DNA of 64,000 nt from Nectonema munidae (taxonomy: Eukaryota > Nematomorpha > Nectonematoida > Nectonematidae). The first letter of the stretch is position 1. Every line of letters begins with the position of its first letter. The position numbers were made by a program, and so were the translations under genes. Below, piece after piece: positions 1-16,500 of this stretch. The stretch is from contig JAUIRK010000170.1 in the NCBI GenBank assembly GCA_030549495.1, forward strand, positions 1-64,000, written 5' to 3'. The notes under the pieces were generated by a model. That model saw only the letters and a list, made by a program, of their open reading frames with translations, was not told the origin of the DNA and made no database searches.

Positions 1-3000
1 AATGTTGTCTCGATCATTATTTATATAGTTTTCTTAACGCCTTCTTTTCATGATGATATACTTGAAACTCATGAGTATTTTTCAATGTTATATTTATACA
101 GTTTTCTATCTTTAAATAACATTAATTTGAAATTTTTTTAGAAGATTGAATTCTTTCAGGAGACATTAATAAAAAATAAATAAAAAACGAAAAAATGTTG
201 TCTCGATCATTATTTATATAGTTTTCTTAACGCCTTCTTTTCATGATGATATACTTGAAACTCATGATTATTTTTCAATGTTATATTTATACAGTTTTCT
301 ATCTTTAAATAACATTAATTTGAAATTTTTTTAGAAGATTGAATTCTTTCAGGAGACATTAATAAAAAATAAATAAAAAACGAAAAAATGTTGTCTCGAT
401 CATTATTTATATAGTTTTCTTAACGCCTTCTTTTCATGATGATATACTTGAAACTCATGAGTATTTTTCAATGTTATATTTATACAGTTTTCTATCTTTA
501 AATAACATTAATTTGAAATTTTTTTAGAAGATTGAATTCTTTCAGGAGACATTAATAAAAAATAAATAAAAAACGAAAAAATGTTGTCTCGATCATTATT
601 TATATAGTTTTCTTAACGCCTTCTTTTCATGATGATATACTTGAAACTCATGATTATTTTTCAATGTTATATTTATACAGTTTTCTATCTTTAAATAACA
701 TTAATTTGGAATTTTTTTAGAAGATTGAATTCTTTCAGGAGACATTAATAAAAAATAAATAAAAAACGAAAAAATGTTGTCTCGATCATTATTTATATAG
801 TTTTCTTAACGCCTTCTTTTCATGATGATATACTTGAAACTCATGAGTATTTTTCAATGTTATATTTATACAGTTTTCTATCTTTAAATAACATTAATTT
901 GAAATTTTTTTAGAAGATTGAATTCTTTCAGGAGACATTAATAAAAAATAAATAAAAAACGAAAAAATGTTGTCTCGATCATTATTTATATAGTTTTCTT
1001 AACGCCTTCTTTTCATGATGATATACTTGAAACTCATGAGTATTTTTCAATGTTATATTTATACAGTTTTCTATCTTTAAATAACATTAATTTGGAATTT
1101 TTTTAGAAGATTGAATTCTTTCAGGAGACATTAATAAAAAATAAATAAAAAACGAAAAAATGTTGTCTCGATCATTATTTATATAGTTTTCTTAACGCCT
1201 TCTTTTCATGATGATATACTTGAAACTCATGAGTATTTTTCAATGTTATATTTATACAGTTTTCTATCTTTAAATAACATTAATTTGAAATTTTTTTAGA
1301 AGATTGAATTCTTTCAGGAGACATTAATAAAAAATAAATAACAAAAAAAAAAATGTTGTCTCGATCATTATTTATATAGTTTTCTTAACGCCTTCTTTTC
1401 ATGATGATATACTTGAAACTCATGATTATTTTTCAATGTTATATTTATACAGTTTTCTATCTTTAAATAACTTTAATTTGAAATTTTTTTAGAAGATTGA
1501 ATTCTTTCAGGAGACATTAATAAAAAATAAATAAGAAAACGAAAAAATGTTGTCTCGATCATTATTTATATAGTTTTCTTAACGCCTTCTTTTCATGATG
1601 ATATACTTGAAACTCATGATTATTTTTCAATGTTATATTTATACAGTTTTCTATCTTTAAATAACTTTAATTTGAAATTTTTTTAGAAGATTGAATTCTT
1701 TCAGGAGACATTAATAAAAAATAAATAAGAAAACGAAAAAAAATGTTGTCTCGATCATTATTTATATAGTTTTCTTAACGCCTTCTTTTCATGATGATAT
1801 ACTTGAAACTCATGAGTATTTTTCAATGTTATATTTATACAGTTTTCTATCTTTAAATAACTTTAATTTGAAATTTTTTTAGAAGATTGAATTCTTTCAG
1901 GAGACATTAATAAAAAAAATAAAAAACGAAAAAAACAATGTTGTCTCGATCATTATTTATATAGTTTTCTTAACGCCTTCTTTTCATGATGATATACTTG
2001 AAACTCATGATTATTTTTCAATGTTATATTTATACAGTTTTCTATCTTTAAATAACATTAATTTGAAATTTTTTTAGAAGATTGAATTCTTTCAGGAGAC
2101 ATTAATAAAAAATAAATAAAAAACGAAAAAAACAATGTTGTCTCGATCATTATTTATATAGTTTTCTTAACGCCTTCTTTTCATGATGATATACTTGAAA
2201 CTCATGATTATTTTTCAATGTTATATTTATACAGTTTTCTATCTTTAAATAACATTAATTTGAAATTTTTTTAGAAGATTGAATTCTTTCAGGAGACATT
2301 AATAAAAAATAAATAACGAAAAAAAAAATGTTGTCTCGATCATTATTTATATAGTTTTCTTAACGCCTTCTTTTCATGATGATATACTTGAAACTCATGA
2401 TTATTTTTCAATGTTATATTTATACAGTTTTCTATCTTTAAATAACTTTAATTTGAAATTTTTTTAGAAGATTGAATTCTTTCAGGAGACATTAATAAAA
2501 AATAAATAAAAAACGAAAAAATGTTGTCTCGATCATTATTTATATAGTTTTCTTAACGCCTTCTTTTCATGATGATATACTTGAAACTCATGATTATTTT
2601 TCAATGTTATATTTATACAGTTTTCTATCTTTAAATAACATTAATTTGAAATTTTTTTAGAAGATTGAATTCTTTCAGGAGACATTAATAAAAAATAAAT
2701 AACGAAAAAAAAAATGTTGTCTCGATCATTATTTATATAGTTTTCTTAACGCCTTCTTTTCATGATGATATACTTGAAACTCATGATTATTTTTCAATGT
2801 TATATTTATACAGTTTTCTATCTTTCAAAAACTTTAATTTGAAATTTTTTTAGAAGATTGAATTCTTTCAAGAGACATTAATAAAAAATAAATAACGAAA
2901 AAAACAATGTTGTCTCGATCATTATTTATATAGTTTTCTTAACGCCTTCTTTTCATGATGATATACTTGAAACTCATGAGTATTTTTCAATGTTATATTT

Positions 3001-6000
3001 ATACAGTTTTCTATCTTTAAATAACATTAATTTGAAATTTTTTTAGAAGATTGAATTCTTTCAGGAGACATTAATAAAAAATAAATAAAAAACGAAAAAA
3101 ACAATGTTGTCTCGATCATTATTTATATAGTTTTCTTAACGCCTTCTTTTCATGATAATATACTTGAAACTCATGATTATTTTTCAATGTTATATTTATA
3201 CAGTTTTCTATCTTTCAAAAACTTTAATTTGAAATTTTTTTAGAAGATTGAATTCTTTCAAGAGACATTAATAAAAAATAAATAACGAAAAAAACAATGT
3301 TGTCTCGATCATTATTTATATAGTTTTCTTAACGCCTTCTTTTCATGATGATATACTTGAAACTCATGATTATTTTTCAAAGTTAAATTTATACAGTTTT
3401 CTATCTTTCAAAGACTTTAATTTGAAATTTTTTTAGAAGATTGAATTCTTTCAGGAGACATTAATAAAAAATAAATAACGAAAAAAACAATGTTGTCTCG
3501 ATCATTATTTATATAGTTTTCTTAACGCCTTCTTTTCATGATGATATACTTGAAACTCATGATTATTTTTCAATGTTATATTTATACAGTTTTCAAAAAC
3601 TTTAATTTGAAATTTTTTTAGAAGATTGAATTCTTTCAAGAGAAAAAATAAATAAAAAAACGAAAAAAACAATGTCTCATGATATACTTGAAACTCATGA
3701 TTATTTTTCAATGTTATATTTATTCAGTTTTCTATCTTTCAAAAACTTTAATTGAAATTTTTTTAGAAGATTGAATTCTTTCAAGAGACATTAATAAAAA
3801 ATAAATAAAAAAACGATAAAAACTATGTCTCATGATATACTTAAAACTCATGCTTATTTTTCAATGTTATATTTATACAGTTTTCTATCTTTAAATAACA
3901 TTAATTTGAAATTTTTTTAGAAGATTGAATTCTTTCAGGAGACATTAATAAAAAATAAATAACGAAAAAACCATGTTGTCTCGATCATTAATTATATAGT
4001 TTTCTTAACGCCTTCTTTTCATGATGATATACTTGAAACTCATGATTATTTTTCAATGTTATATTTATACAGTTTTCTATCTTTCAAAAACTTTAATTTG
4101 AAATTTTTTTAGAATATTGAATTCTTTCAAGAAACATTAATAAAAAATAAATAAAAAACGAAAAAATGTTGTCTCGATCATTATTTATATAGTTTTCTTA
4201 ACGCCTTCTTTTCATGATGATATACTTGAAACTCATGAGTATTTTTCAATGTTATATTTATACAGTTTTCTATCTTTAAATAACATTAATTTGAAATTTT
4301 TTTAGAAGATTGAATTCTTTCAGGAGACATTAATAAAAAATAAATAAAAAACGAAAAAATGTTGTCTCGATCATTATTTATATAGTTTTCTTAACGCCTT
4401 CTTTTCATGATGATATACTTGAAACTCATGAGTATTTTTCAATGTTATATTTATACAGTTTTCTATCTTTAAATAACATTAATTTGAAATTTTTTTAGAA
4501 GATTGAATTCTTTCAGGAGACATTAATAAAAAATAAATAACGAAAAAACCATGTTGTCTCGATCATTAATTATATAGTTTTCTTAACGCCTTCTTTTCAT
4601 GATGATATACTTGAAACTCATGATTATTTTTCAATGTTATATTTATACAGTTTTCTATCTTTAAATAACATTAATTTGAAATTTTTTTAGAAGATTGAAT
4701 TCTTTCAGGAGACATTAATAAAAAATAAATAAAAAACGAAAAAATGTTGTCTCGATCATTATTTATATAGTTTTCTTAACGCCTTCTTTTCATGATGATA
4801 TACTTGAAACTCATGAGTATTTTTCAATGTTATATTTATACAGTTTTCTATCTTTAAATAACATTAATTTGAAATTTTTTTAGAAGATTGAATTCTTTCA
4901 GGAGACATTAATAAAAAATAAATAAAAAACGAAAAAATGTTGTCTCGATCATTATTTATATAGTTTTCTTAACGCCTTCTTTTCATGATGATATACTTGA
5001 AACTCATGATTATTTTTCAAAGTTATATTTATACAGTTTTCTATCTTTCAAAGACTTTAATTTGAAATTTTTTTAGAAGATTGAATTCTTTCAGGAGACA
5101 TTAATAAAAAATAAATAACGAAAAAAACAATGTTGTCTCGATCATTATTTATATAGTTTTCTTAACGCCTTCTTTTCATGATAATATACTTGAAACTCAT
5201 GATTATTTTTCAATGTTATATTTATACAGTTTTCTATCTTTCAAAAACTTTAATTTGAAATTTTTTTAGAAGATTGAATTCTTTCAAGAGACATTAATAA
5301 AAAATAAATAACGATAAAACAATGTTGTCTCGATCATTATTTATATAGTTTTCTTAACGCCTTCTTTTCATGATGATATACTTGAAACTCATGATTATTT
5401 TTCAATGTTATATTTATACAGTTTTCAAAAACTTTAATTTGAAATTTTTTTAGAAGATTGAATTCTTTCAAGAGACATTAATAAAAAATAAATAAAAAAA
5501 CGAAAAAAACAATGTCTCATGATATACTTGAAACTCATGATTATTTTTCAATGTTATATTTATACAGTTTTCTATCTTTCAAAAACTTTAATTTGAATTT
5601 TTTTTAGAAGATTGAATTCTTTCAAGAGACATTAATAAAAAATAAATAACGAAAAAAACAATGTTGTCTCGATCATTATTTATATAGTTTTCTTAACGCC
5701 TTCTTTTCATGATAATATACTTGAAACTCATGATTATTTTTCAATGTTATATTTATACAGTTTTCTATCTTTCAAAAACTTTAATTTGAAATTTTTTTAG
5801 AAGATTGAATTCTTTCAAGAAACATTAATAAAAAATAAATAAAGAAAAAAATAATGTTGTCTCGATCATTATTTATATAGTTTTCTTAACGCCTTCTTTT
5901 CATGATGATATACTTGAAACTCATGAGTATTTTTCAATGTTATATTTATACAGTTTTCTATCTTTAAATAACATTAATTTGAAATTTTTTTAGAAGATTG

Positions 6001-9000
6001 AATTCTTTCAGGAGACATTAATAAAAAATAAATAAAAAACGAAAAAAACAATGTTGTCTCGATCATTATTTATATAGTTTTCTTAACGCCTTCTTTTCAT
6101 GATGATATACTTGAAACTCATGATTATTTTTCAATGTTATATTTATACAGTTTTCTATCTTTCAAAGACTTTAATTTGAAATTTTTTTAGAAGATTGAAT
6201 TCTTTCAAGAGACATTAATAAAAAATAAATAACGAAAAAAACAATGTTGTCTCGATCATTATTTATATAGTTTTCTTAACGCCTTCTTTTCATGATGATA
6301 TACTTGAAACTCATGAGTATTTTTCAATGTTATATTTATACAGTTTTCTATCTTTAAATAACATTAATTTGAAATTTTTTTAGAAGATTGAATTCTTTCA
6401 GGAGACATTAATAAAAAATAAATAAAAAACGAAAAAAACAATGTTGTCTCGATCATTATTTATATAGTTTTCTTAACGCCTTCTTTTCATGATGATATAC
6501 TTGAAACTCATGATTATTTTTCAATGTTATATTTATACAGTTTTCTATCTTTCAAAGACTTTAATTTGAAATTTTTTTAGAAGATTGAATTCTTTCAGGA
6601 TACATTAATAAAAAATAAATAACAAAAAAAAACAATGTTGTCTCGATCATTATTTATATAGTTTTCTTAACGCCTTCTTTTCATGATGATATACTTGAAA
6701 CTCATGATTATTTTTCAATGTTATATTTATACAGTTTTCTATCTTTCAAAAACTTTAATTTGAAATTTTTTTAGAAGATTGAATTCTTTCAAGAGACATT
6801 AATAAAAAATAAATAACGAAAAAAACAATGTTGTCTCGATCATTATTTATATAGTTTTCTTAACGCCTTCTTTTCATGATGATATACTTGAAACTCATGA
6901 GTATTTTTCAATGTTATATTTATACAGTTTTCTATCTTTAAATAACTTTAATTTGAAATTTTTTTAGAAGATTGAATTCTTTCAGGAGACATTAATAAAA
7001 AATAAATAAAAAACGAAAAAAACAATGTTGCCTCGATCATTATTTATATAGTTTTCTTAACGCCTTCTTTTCATGATGATATACTTGAAACTCATGATTA
7101 TTTTTCAATGTTATATTTATACAGTTTTCTATCTTTCAAAAACTTTAATTTGAAATTTTTTTAGAAGATTGAATTCTTTCAGGAGACATTAATAAAAAAT
7201 AAATAACGAAAAAAACAATGTTGCCTCGATCATTATTTATATAGTTTTCTTAACGCCTTCTTTTCATGATGATATACTTGAAACTCATGATTATTTTTCA
7301 ATGTTATATTTATACAGTTTTCTATCTTTAAAAAACTTTAATTTGAAATTTTTTTAGAAGATTGAATTCTTTCAAGAGACATTAATAAAAAATAAATAAC
7401 GAAAAAAACAATGTTGTCTCGATCATTATTTATATAGTTTTCTTAACGCCTTCTTTTCATGATGATATACTTGAAACTCATGATTATTTTTCAATGTTAT
7501 ATTTATACAGTTTTTTATCTTTAAATAGCATTAATTTGAAATTTTTTTAGAAGATTGAATTCTTTCAGGAGACATTAATAAAAAATAAATAAAAAACGAA
7601 AAAAACAATGTTGTCTCGATCATTATTTATATAGTTTTCTTAACGCCTTCTTTTCATGATGATATACTTGAAACTCATGATTATTTTTCAATGTTATATT
7701 TATACAGTTTTCTATCTTTAAAAAACTTTAATTTGAAATTTTTTTAGAAGATTGAATTCTTTCAGGAGACATTAATAAAAAATAAATAACGAAAAAAACA
7801 ATGTTGTCTCGATCATTATTTATATAGTTTTCTTAACGCCTTCTTTTCATGATGATATACTTGAAACTCATGAGTATTTTTCAATGTTATATTTATACAG
7901 TTTTCTATCTTTCAAAAACTTTAATTTGAAATTTTTTTAGAAGATTGAATTCTTTCAAGAGACATTAATAAAAAATAAATAAAAAACGAAAAAAACAATG
8001 TCTCGGCGCCCATGATATACTTGAAACTCATGATTATTTTTCAATGTTATATTTATTCAGTTTTCTATCTTTCAAAAACTTTAATTGAAATTTTTTAGAA
8101 GATTGAATTTTTCAAGAGAAAAAAAAAAAATAAAAAAAATGTTCATGATATACTTGAAACTCATGATTATTTTTCAATGTTATATTTATACAGTTTTCTA
8201 TCTTTCAAAGACTTTAATTTGAAATTTTTTTAGAAGATTGAATTCTTTCAAGAGACATTAATAAAAAATAAATAACGAAAAAAACAATGTTGTCTCGATC
8301 ATTATTTATATAGTTTTCTTAACGCCTTCTTTTCATGATGATATACTTGAAACTCATGATTATTTTTCAATGTTATATTTATACAGTTTTCTATCTTTCA
8401 AAAACTTTAATTTGAAATTTTTTTAGAAGATTGAATTCTTTCAGGAGACATTAATAAAAAATAAATAACGAAAAAAACAATGTTGTCTCGATCATTATTT
8501 ATATAGTTTTCTTAACGCCTTCTTTTCATGATGATATACTTGAAACTCATGATTATTTTTCAATGTTATATTTATACAGTTTTCTATCTTTCAAAACTTT
8601 AATTTGAAATTTTTTTAGAAGATTGAATTCTTTCAAGAGACATTAATAAAAAATAAATAACGAAAAAACAATGTTGTCTCGATCATTATTTATATAGTTT
8701 TCTTAACGCCTTCTTTTCATGATGATATACTTGAAACTCATGAGTATTTTTCAATGTTATATTTATACAGTTTTCTATCTTTAAATAACATTAATTTGAA
8801 ATTTTTTTAGAAGATTGAATTCTTTCAGGAGACATTAATAAAAAATAAATAAAAAACGAAAAAAACAATGTTGTCTCGATCATTATTTATATAGTTTTCT
8901 TAACGCCTTCTTTTCATGATGATATACTTGAAACTCATGATTATTTTTCAATGTTATATTTATACAGTTTTCTATCTTTCAAAAACTTTAATTTGAAATT

Positions 9001-12000
9001 TTTTTAGAAGATTGAATTCTTTCAGGAGACATTAATAAAAAATAAATAACGAAAAAAACAATGTTGTCTCGATCATTATTTATATAGTTTTCTTAACGCC
9101 TTCTTTTCATGATGATATACTTGAAACTCATGATTATTTTTCAATGTTATATTTATACAGTTTTCTATCTTTCAAAAACTTTAATTTGAAATTTTTTTAG
9201 AAGATTGAATTCTTTCAAGAGACATTAATAAAAAATAAATAAAAAACGAAAAAAACAATGTTGTCTCGATCATTATTTATATAGTTTTCTTAACGCCTTC
9301 TTTTCATGATGATATACTTGAAACTCATGAGTATTTTTCAATGTTATATTTATACAGTTTTCTATCTTTAAATAACTTTAATTTGAAATTTTTTTAGAAG
9401 ATTGAATTCTTTCAGGAGACATTAATAAAAAATAAATAACGAAAACGAAAAAAATGTTGTCTCGATCATTATTTATATAGTTTTCTTAACGCCTTCTTTT
9501 CATGATGATATACTTGAAACTCATGAGTATTTTTCAATGTTATATTTATACAGTTTTCTATCTTTAAATAACATTAATTTGAAATTTTTTTAGAAGATTG
9601 AATTCTTTCAGGAGACATTAATAAAAAATAAATAACGAAAAAAACAATGTTGTCTCGATCATTAATTATATAGTTTTCTTAACGCCTTCTTTTCATGATG
9701 ATATACTTGAAACTCATGATTATTTTTCAATGTTATATTTATACAGTTTTCTATCTTTCAAAAACTTTAATTTAAAATTTTTTTAGAAGATTGAATTCTT
9801 TCAAGAGACATTAATAAAAAATAAATAACAAAAAAAACAATGTTGTCTCGATCATTATTTATATAGTTTTCTTAACGCCTTCTTTTCATGATGATATACT
9901 TGAAACTCATGAGTATTTTTCAATGTTATATTTATACAGTTTTCTATCTTTAAATAACATTAATTTGAAATTTTTTTAGAAGATTGAATTCTTTCAGGAG
10001 ACATTAATAAAAAATAAATAACGAAAAAACCATGTTGTCTCGATCATTATTTATATAGTTTTCTTAACGCCTTCTTTTCATGATGATATACTTGAAACTC
10101 ATGATTATTTTTCAATGTTATATTTATACAGTTTTCTATCTTTCAAAAACTTTAATTTGAAATTTTTTTAGAAGATTGAATTCTTTCAGGAGACATTAAT
10201 AAAAAATAAATAACGAAAAAACAATGTTGTCTCGATCATTATTTATATAGTTTTCTTAACGCCTTCTTTTCATGATGATATACTTGAAACTCATGATTAT
10301 TTTTCAATGTTATATTTATACAGTTTTCTATCTTTCAAAAACTTTAATTTGAAATTTTTTTAGAAGATTGAATTCTTTCAAGAGACATTAATAAAAAATA
10401 AATAACGAAAAAAACAATGTTGTCTCGATCATTATTTATATAGTTTTCTTAACGCCTTCTTTTCATGATGATATACTTGAAACTCATGATTATTTTTCAA
10501 TGTTATATTTATACAGTTTTCAAAAACTTTAATTTGAAATTTTTTTAGAAGATTGAATTCTTTCAAGAGACATTAATAAAAAATAAATAAAAAAACGAAA
10601 AAAACAATGTCTCATTGTTTACTTGAAACTTATGATTATTTTTCAATGTTATATTTATACAGTTTTCTATCTTTCAAAAACTTTAATTTGAAATTTTTTT
10701 AGAAGATTGAATTCTTTCAAGAAACATTAATAAAAAATAAATAACGAAAAAAACAATGTTGTCTCGATCATTATTTATATAGTTTTCTTAACGCCTTCTT
10801 TTCATGATGATATACTTGAAACTCATGAGTATTTTTCAATGTTATATTTATACAGTTTTCTATCTTTAAATAACATTAATTTGAAATTTTTTTAGAAGAT
10901 TGAATTCTTTCAGGAGACATTAATAAAAAATAAATAACGAAAAAAAAAATGTTGTCTCGATCATTATTTATATAGTTTTCTTAACGCCTTCTTTTCATGA
11001 TGATATACTTGAAACTCATGATTATTTTTCAATGTTATATTTATACAGTTTTCTATCTTTCAAAAACTTTAATTTGAAATTTTTTTAGAAGATTGAATTC
11101 TTTCAAGAGACATTAATAAAAAATAAATAACGAAAAAAACAATGTTGTCTCGATCATTATTTATATAGTTTTCTTAACGCCTTCTTTTCATGATGATATA
11201 CTTGAAACTCATGAGTATTTTTCAATGTTATATTTATACAGTTTTCTATCTTTAAATAACATTAATTTGAAATTTTTTTAGAAGATTGAATTCTTTCAGG
11301 AGACATTAATAAAAAATAAATAAAAAACGAAAAAAACAATGTTGTCTCGATCATTATTTATATAGTTTTCTTAACGCCTTCTTTTCATGATGATATACTT
11401 GAAACTCATGATTATTTTTCAATGTTATATTTATACAGTTTTCTATCTTTCAAAAACTTTAATTTGAAATTTTTTTAGAAGATTGAATTCTTTCAAGAGA
11501 CATTAATAAAAAATAAATAACGAAAAAAACAATGTTGTCTCGATCATTATTTATATAGTTTTCTTAACGCCTTCTTTTCATGATGATATACTTGAAACTC
11601 ATGAGTATTTTTCAATGTTATATTTATACAGTTTTCTATCTTTAAATAACATTAATTTGAAATTTTTTTAGAAGATTGAATTCTTTCAGGAGACATTAAT
11701 AAAAAATAAATAAAAAACGAAAAAAAACAATGTTGCCTCGATCATTATTTATATAGTTTTCTTAACGCCTTCTTTTCATGATGATATACTTGAAACTCAT
11801 GATTATTTTTCAATGTTATATTTATACAGTTTTCTATCTTTCAAAAACTTTAATTTGAAATTTTTTTAGAAGATTGAATTCTTTCAGGAGACATTAATAA
11901 AAAATAAATAAGAAAAAAACAATGTTGTCTCGATCATTATTTATATAGTTTTCTTAACGCCTTCTTTTCATGATGATATACTTGAAACTCATGATTATTT

Positions 12001-13179
12001 TTCAATGTTATATTTATACAGTTTTCTATCTTTCAAAAACTTTAATTTGAAATTTTTTTAGAAGATTGAATTCTTTCAAGAGACATTAATAAAAAATAAA
12101 TAACGAAAAAAACAATGTTGTCTCGATCATTATTTTTATAGTTTTCTTAACGCCTTCTTTTCATGATAATATACTTGAAACTCATGAGTATTTTTCAATG
12201 TTATATTTATACAGTTTTCTATCTTTAAATAACATTAATTTGAAATTTTTTTAGAAGATTGAATTCTTTCAGGAGACATTAATAAAAAATAAATAAAAAA
12301 CGAAAAAAAACAATGTTGTCTCGATCATTATTTATATAGTTTTCTTAACGCCTTCTTTTCATGATGATATACTTGAAACTCATGATTATTTTTCAATGTT
12401 ATATTTATACAGTTTTCTATCTTTCAAAAACTTTAATTTGAAATTTTTTTAGAAGATTGAATTCTTTCAAGAAACATTAATAAAAAATAAATAACGAAAA
12501 AAACAATGTTGTCTCGATCATTATTTATATAGTTTTCTTAACGCCTTCTTTTCATGATAATATACTTGAAACTCATGATTATTTTTCAATGTTATATTTA
12601 TACAGTTTTCTATCTTTCAAAGACTTTAATTTGAAATTTTTTTAGAAGATTGAATTCTTTCAAGAGACATTAATAAAAAATAAATAACGAAAAAAACAAT
12701 GTTGTCTCGATCATTATTTATATAGTTTTCTTAACGCCTTCTTTTCATGATGATATACTTGAAACTCATGAGTATTTTTCAATGTTATATTTATACAGTT
12801 TTCTATCTTTAAATAACATTAATTTGAAATTTTTTTAGAAGATTGAATTCTTTCAGGAGACATTAATAAAAAATAAATAAAAAACGAAAAAAACAATGTT
12901 GTCTCGATCATTATTTATATAGTTTTCTTAACGCCTTCTTTTCATGATGATATACTTGAAACTCATGATTATTTTTCAATGTTATATTTATACAGTTTTC
13001 TATCTTTCAAAGACTTTAATTTGAAATTTTTTTAGAAGATTGAATTCTTTCAGGAGACATTAATAAAAAATAAATAACGAAAAAAACAATGTTGTCTCGA
13101 TCATTATTTATATAGTTTTCTTAACGCCTTCTTTTCATGATGATATACTTGAAACTCATGATTATTTTTCAATGTTATA

Positions 13180-13500
13180 TTTATACAGTTTTCAAAAACT
13201 TTAATTTGAAATTTTTTTAGAAGATTGAATTCTTTCAAGAGACATTAATAAAAAATAAATAAAAAAACGAAAAAAACAATGTCTCATGATATACTTGAAA
13301 CTCATGATTATTTTTCAATGTTATATTTATTCAGTTTTCTATCTTTCAAAAACTTTAATTGAAATTTTTTTAGAAGATTGAATTCTTTCAAGAGACATTA
13401 ATAAAAAATAAATAAAAAAACGATAAAAACAATGTCTCATGATATACTTGAAACTCATGATTATTTTTCAATGTTATATTTATACAGTTTTCTATCTTTC
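13180..13500. repeat. Short-class satellite monomers lacking the conserved box
   Basis: This is the clearest example of monomers of about 150 bp in which the roughly 45 bp from TTGTCTCGATC to the CTTCTTTT box are missing, so that CAATGTCTCATGATATAC is read directly. The preceding monomer lacks about 12 bp (CAGTTTTCAAAAAC). The same short-unit cassette recurs near 3,590-3,850, 5,420-5,640, 21,890-22,190, 25,430-25,690, 28,930-29,220 and 30,190-30,470. The recurrence of the same deletions in the same order shows that the cassette spread as a unit. Confidence 0.8.
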
Positions 13501-16500
13501 AAAGACTTTAATTTGAAATTTTTTTTAGAAGATTGAATTCTTTCAAGAGACATTAATAAAAAATAAATAACGAAAAAAACAATGTTGTCTCGATCATTAT
13601 TTATATAGTTTTCTTAACGCCTTCTTTTCATGATGATATACTTGAAACTCATGATTATTTTTCAATGTTATATTTATACAGTTTTCTATCTTTCAAAGAC
13701 TTTAATTTGAAATTTTTTTAGAAGATTGAATTCTTTCAAGAGACATTAATAAAAAATAAATAACGAAAAAAACAATGTTGTCTCGATCATTATTTATATA
13801 GTTTTCTTAACGCCTTCTTTTCATGATAATATACTTGAAACTCATGATTATTTTTCAATGTTATATTTATACAGTTTTCTATCTTTCAAAGACTTTAATT
13901 TGAAATTTTTTTTAGAAGATTGAATTCTTTCAAGAGACATTAATAAAAAATAAATAACGAAAAAAACAATGTTGTCTCGATCATTATTTATATAGTTTTC
14001 TTAACGCCTTCTTTTCATGATGATATACTTGAAACTCATGAGTATTTTTCAATGTTATATTTATACAGTTTTCTATCTTTAAATAACATTAATTTGAAAT
14101 TTTTTTAGAAGATTGAATTCTTTCAGGAGACATTAATAAAAAATAAATAAAAAACGAAAAAAACAATGTTGTCTCGATCATTATTTATATAGTTTTCTTA
14201 ACGCCTTCTTTTCATGATGATATACTTGAAACTCATGATTATTTTTCAATGTTATATTTATACAGTTTTCTATCTTTCAAAAACTTTAATTTGAAATTTT
14301 TTTAGAAGATTGAATTCTTTCAGGAGACATTAATAAAAAATAAATAACGAAAAAACCATGTTGTCTCGATCATTAATTATATAGTTTTCTTAACGCCTTC
14401 TTTTCATGGTGATATACTTGAAACTCATGATTATTTTTCAATGTTATATTTATACAGTTTTCTATCTTTAAATAACATTAATTTGAAATTTTTTTAGAAG
14501 ATTGAATTCTTTCAGGAGACATTAATAAAAAATAAATAACGAAAAAAAAAATGTTGTCTCGATCATTATTTATATAGTTTTCTTAACGCCTTCTTTTCAT
14601 GATGATATACTTGAAACTCATGATTATTTTTCAATGTTATATTTATACAGTTTTCAAAAACTTTAATTTGAAATTTTTTTAGAAGATTGAATTCTTTCAG
14701 GAGACATTAATAAAAAATAAATAAAAAACGAAAAAACAATGTTGTCTCGATCATTATTTATATAGTTTTCTTAACGCCTTCTTTTCATGATGATATACTT
14801 AAAACTCATGATTATTTTTCAATGTTATATTTATACAGTTTTCTATCTTTCAAAAACTTTAATTTGAAATTTTTTTAGAAGATTGAATTCTTTCAAGAGA
14901 CATTAATAAAAAAATAAATAACGAAAAAAACAATGTTGTCTCGATCATTATTTATATAGTTTTCTTAACGCCTTCTTTTCATGATGATATACTTGAAACT
15001 CATGAGTATTTTTCAATGTTATATTTATACAGTTTTCTATCTTTAAATAACATTAATTTGAAATTTTTTTAGAAGATTGAATTCTTTCAGGAGACATTAA
15101 TAAAAAATAAATAAAAAACGAAAAAAACAATGTTGTCTCGATCATTATTTATATAGTTTTCTTAACGCCTTCTTTTCATGATGATATACTTGAAACTCAT
15201 GATTATTTTTCAAAGTTAAATTTATACAGTTTTCTATCTTTCAAAGACTTTAATTTGAAATTTTTTTAGAAGATTGAATTCTTTCAGGAGACATTAATAA
15301 AAAATAAATAACGAAAAAAACAATGTTGTCTCGATCATTATTTATATAGTTTTCTTAACGCCTTCTTTTCATGATAATATACTTGAAACTCATGATTATT
15401 TTTCAATGTTATATTTATACAGTTTTCTATCTTTCAAAAACTTTAATTTGAAATTTTTTTAGAATATTGAATTCTTTCAAGAAACATTAATAAATAATAA
15501 ATAAAAAACGAAAAAATGTTGTCTCGATCATTATTTATATAGTTTTCTTAACGCCTTCTTTTCATGATGATATACTTGAAACTCATGAGTATTTTTCAAT
15601 GTTATATTTATACAGTTTTCTATCTTTAAATAGCATTAATTTGAAATTTTTTTAGAAGATTGAATTCTTTCAGGAGACATTAATAAAAAATAAATAACGA
15701 AAAAAAAAATGTTGTCTCGATCATTATTTATATAGTTTTCTTAACGCCTTCTTTTCATGATAATATACTTGAAACTCATGATTATTTTTCAATGTTATAT
15801 TTATACAGTTTTCTATCTTTGAAAAACTTTAATTTGAAATTTTTTTAAAAGATTGAATTCTTTCAAGTGACATTAATAAAAAATAAATAACGAAAAAAAA
15901 CAATGTTGTCTCGATCATTATTTATATAGTTTTCTTAACGCCTTCTTTTCATGATGATATACTTGAAACTCATGATTATTTTTCAATGTTATATTTATAC
16001 AGTTTTCTATCTTTGAAAAACTTTAATTTGAAATTTTTTTAAAAGATTGAATTCTTTCAAGTGACATTAATAAAAAATAAATAACGAAAAAAAACAATGT
16101 TGTCTCGATCATTATTTATATAGTTTTCTTAACGCCTTCTTTTCATGATGATATACTTGAAACTCATGAGTATTTTTCAATGTTATATTTATACAGTTTT
16201 CTATCTTTAAATAACATTAATTTGAAATTTTTTTAGAAGATTGAATTCTTTCAGGAGACATTAATAAAAAATAAATAAAAAACGAAAAAAACAATGTTGT
16301 CTCGATCATTATTTATATAGTTTTCTTAACGCCTTCTTTTCATGATGATATACTTGAAACTCATGATTATTTTTCAATGTTATATTTATACAGTTTTCTA
16401 AAAACTTTAATTTGAAATTTTTTTAGAAGATTGAATTCTTTCAGGAGACATTAATAAAAAATAAATAAAAAAAAAACAATGTTGTCTCGATCATTATTTA

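Noticed and set aside
3505-3711. 68-codon minus-strand frames in the satellite (also 28,869-29,075 and 17,410-17,598)
   Set aside because: They arise where short-class or deleted monomers happen to remove stops; the peptides are translations of repeat DNA, recur with the cassette, and have no gene context.
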